Shown one piece after another: positions 6,023-7,205 of a stretch of 7,205 bases of DNA. The translations under genes and the position numbers were made by a program. Numbering within the stretch: position 1 is the stretch's first letter; every line of letters starts with the position of its first letter. Under the pieces are notes generated by a model that did no database searches, was not told the origin of the DNA, and saw nothing but the letters and a program-made list of their open reading frames with translations. Origin of the DNA: JBGTBD01 sp041749475 (GTDB taxonomy: Bacteria > Pseudomonadota > Alphaproteobacteria > Rickettsiales > UBA998); assembly GCA_041749475.1 (NCBI GenBank), contig JBGTBD010000036.1, positions 1 to 7,205 of the forward strand, read 5' to 3'.

Positions 6023-7205
6023 TCAGACTGCGGGCAAGGCCTTCAACCATTCCCGTTCATCCTTGTCCAGCAACGGCGAAAGCTCCGCCGTCACCCGTTC
6101 ATGATAGGAATTGAGCCACGCCCGCTCCGCTCCATTGAGCAACTTCACCTCCACGAGGCGCGGGTCGATGGGGGCGAGGGTGAGGGTCTTGAACCCGAGG
6201 AACTCCCGGCCATGCTGCGTCCCGCGTGATTCGACGATGACGAGGTTTTCGATACGGATGCCATACTCGCCTTGCAGGTAATAGCCCGGCTCGTTGGAAA
6301 GGATCATCCCCGGCTCCAGCGCCGCGTCACCGCCGCGCTTGCTGATGCGCTGCGGCCCTTCATGCACACAGAGATAACAGCCCACGCCATGCCCCGTACC
6401 GTGGTCATAATCCAACCCCTCCATCCATAACGGCTGGCGTGCCAGCACGTCCAGCTGCCCGCCCGTCGTCCCCGCCGGGAACACCGCCTGCGCGAGCGCG
6501 ATATGCCCTTGCAACACGCGCGTGAAATGCTCACGGAACTGGTAATTCGGCTTGCCGCGCACGACCGTACGCGTAATATCCGTCGTTCCCTCTAAATACT
6601 GCCCGCCGGAATCCAGCAACAACACTTCATTCACCGCCACTTCACGATTCGATTCCTCCGTAGCCCGGTAATGCACGATGGCCCCATGCGTCCCGCTACC
6701 GGAGATGGTCGCGAAGCTTGGGCCCAGATAACGCGGCGATTTCCGACGGAAATGCTCCAGCTTTTCAACGATGGTCAACTCATCGATTCTCTCATCCGGC
6801 GACAACCGATCCAGCCAACACAGGAACCGCGTCACCGCCGCACCGTCGATGCGATGCGCCTCGCGGATATGCCCGGATTCAATGATGTTCTTCTTCGCTT
6901 TGGCGAGCAGAATAGGGTTCACCCCCGGGACAACGACACTCCCCGCCGCCTCCAACTGCTGCTTCCACCAATAGGACGCTGCATCGATATCCACCCGTAT
7001 TTTCTTTGCGCCATACCGTGTCAAGACATCGGGAATAGCCGCAAACTCGTGTACCCGCACCGCCGCCCCGAAATTCTCCGCCACGTCCTCACCCACCTTC
7101 GCGGGGTCGATGAACAGCTCCACCGTCGCATCGTCATTCAACAGCGCAAAGCAGAGTGGCAGGGGGTTATAAGGAATATCATCCCCCCGGATATTGAGCA
7201 GCCAG
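6023..7205 (-). CDS. Xaa-Pro aminopeptidase (peptidase family M24B), 5' end beyond the window
   Basis: 393 codons are visible, with no start inside the window. The frame stays open from 7204 and reads WLLNIRGDDIPYNPLPLCFA before LFIDPAKV, which is the usual inner sequence of long aminopeptidase P proteins (about 600 aa). A TTG at 7141 is therefore not the start. Counting from the first full codon, the dinuclear metal ligands are D198 (LLLDSGGQYLEG), D209 (TTDITRTV), H272 (HGTGHGVG), E305 (SNEPGYY) and E319 (IRIENLV). All are present, so the enzyme should be active, normally with manganese. It removes N-terminal residues that precede proline, in the cytoplasm. The C-terminal M24_C tail (FLGFKTLTLAPIDPRLVE onward) is complete, ending at the TGA at 6025-6023. 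The gene is convergent with lysR. Confidence 0.95.
   Translation of the reverse strand, partial: WLLNIRGDDIPYNPLPLCFALLNDDATVELFIDPAKVGEDVAENFGAAVRVHEFAAIPDVLTRYGAKKIRVDIDAASYWWKQQLEAAGSVVVPGVNPILLAKAKKNIIESGHIREAHRIDGAAVTRFLCWLDRLSPDERIDELTIVEKLEHFRRKSPRYLGPSFATISGSGTHGAIVHYRATEESNREVAVNEVLLLDSGGQYLEGTTDITRTVVRGKPNYQFREHFTRVLQGHIALAQAVFPAGTTGGQLDVLARQPLWMEGLDYDHGTGHGVGCYLCVHEGPQRISKRGGDAALEPGMILSNEPGYYLQGEYGIRIENLVIVESRGTQHGREFLGFKTLTLAPIDPRLVEVKLLNGAERAWLNSYHERVTAELSPLLDKDEREWLKALPAV

Noticed and set aside
6023..7141. Complete 372-aa peptidase starting at TTG 7141
   Set aside because: The frame continues upstream to the window edge with sequence typical of the family, so the gene is longer and cut by the window rather than started here.

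Overview
The window reads as a moderately GC-rich bacterial chromosome. It is probably from an alphaproteobacterium, judging by the long three-domain type Xaa-Pro aminopeptidase, the YddA/SbmA-BacA type ABC exporter and the protein style; this is inference, as no marker gene here fixes the lineage. It is mostly ordinary housekeeping and redox genes, plus one small accessory-looking stretch beside a tRNA gene. Layout: the left edge holds the 5' end of dapA (lysine / diaminopimelate pathway) on the minus strand, with a promoter that seems to start the mRNA at the ATG itself. Divergent from it is tRNA-Pro(UGG) with encoded CCA and a strong intrinsic terminator. About 260 bp without a convincing gene follow (341-602). 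This stretch contains a diverged second copy of the tRNA 3' end plus terminator and several back-to-back hairpins, and looks like the scar of a duplication or integration at the tRNA. At its edge begins a 400-aa membrane protein of unknown function (603-1805, plus strand). From 1830 to 4913 three genes lie on the minus strand: a YddA-like fused ABC transporter (1830-3533), a pirin-family cupin (3651-4352) and a DoxX-family membrane protein (4443-4910). The last two form a likely doxX-pirin operon that ends at a strong terminator (3602-3637), which separates it from the transporter gene. A CrgA-type LysR regulator (5126-6016) is transcribed divergently from doxX across an AT-rich region with two palindromes. 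The usual LysR logic suggests that it controls the doxX-pirin pair, whose products have family links to redox and quinone or quercetin-like chemistry. The right edge is the C-terminal two thirds of an Xaa-Pro aminopeptidase (6023 to beyond 7205, minus strand), convergent with lysR. The most interesting non-coding structure is a pair of quasi-palindromic REP-like repeats (4371-4432 and 5057-5114). Each ends directly at the Shine-Dalgarno sequence of the next gene (pirin and lysR). They lie in opposite orientations, yet each puts the same stem-loop next to the ribosome binding site. No clearly new multi-gene system is present; the main candidates for novelty are the tRNA-linked duplication, the REP-like 5'-UTR elements and the unknown Cys-rich membrane protein.
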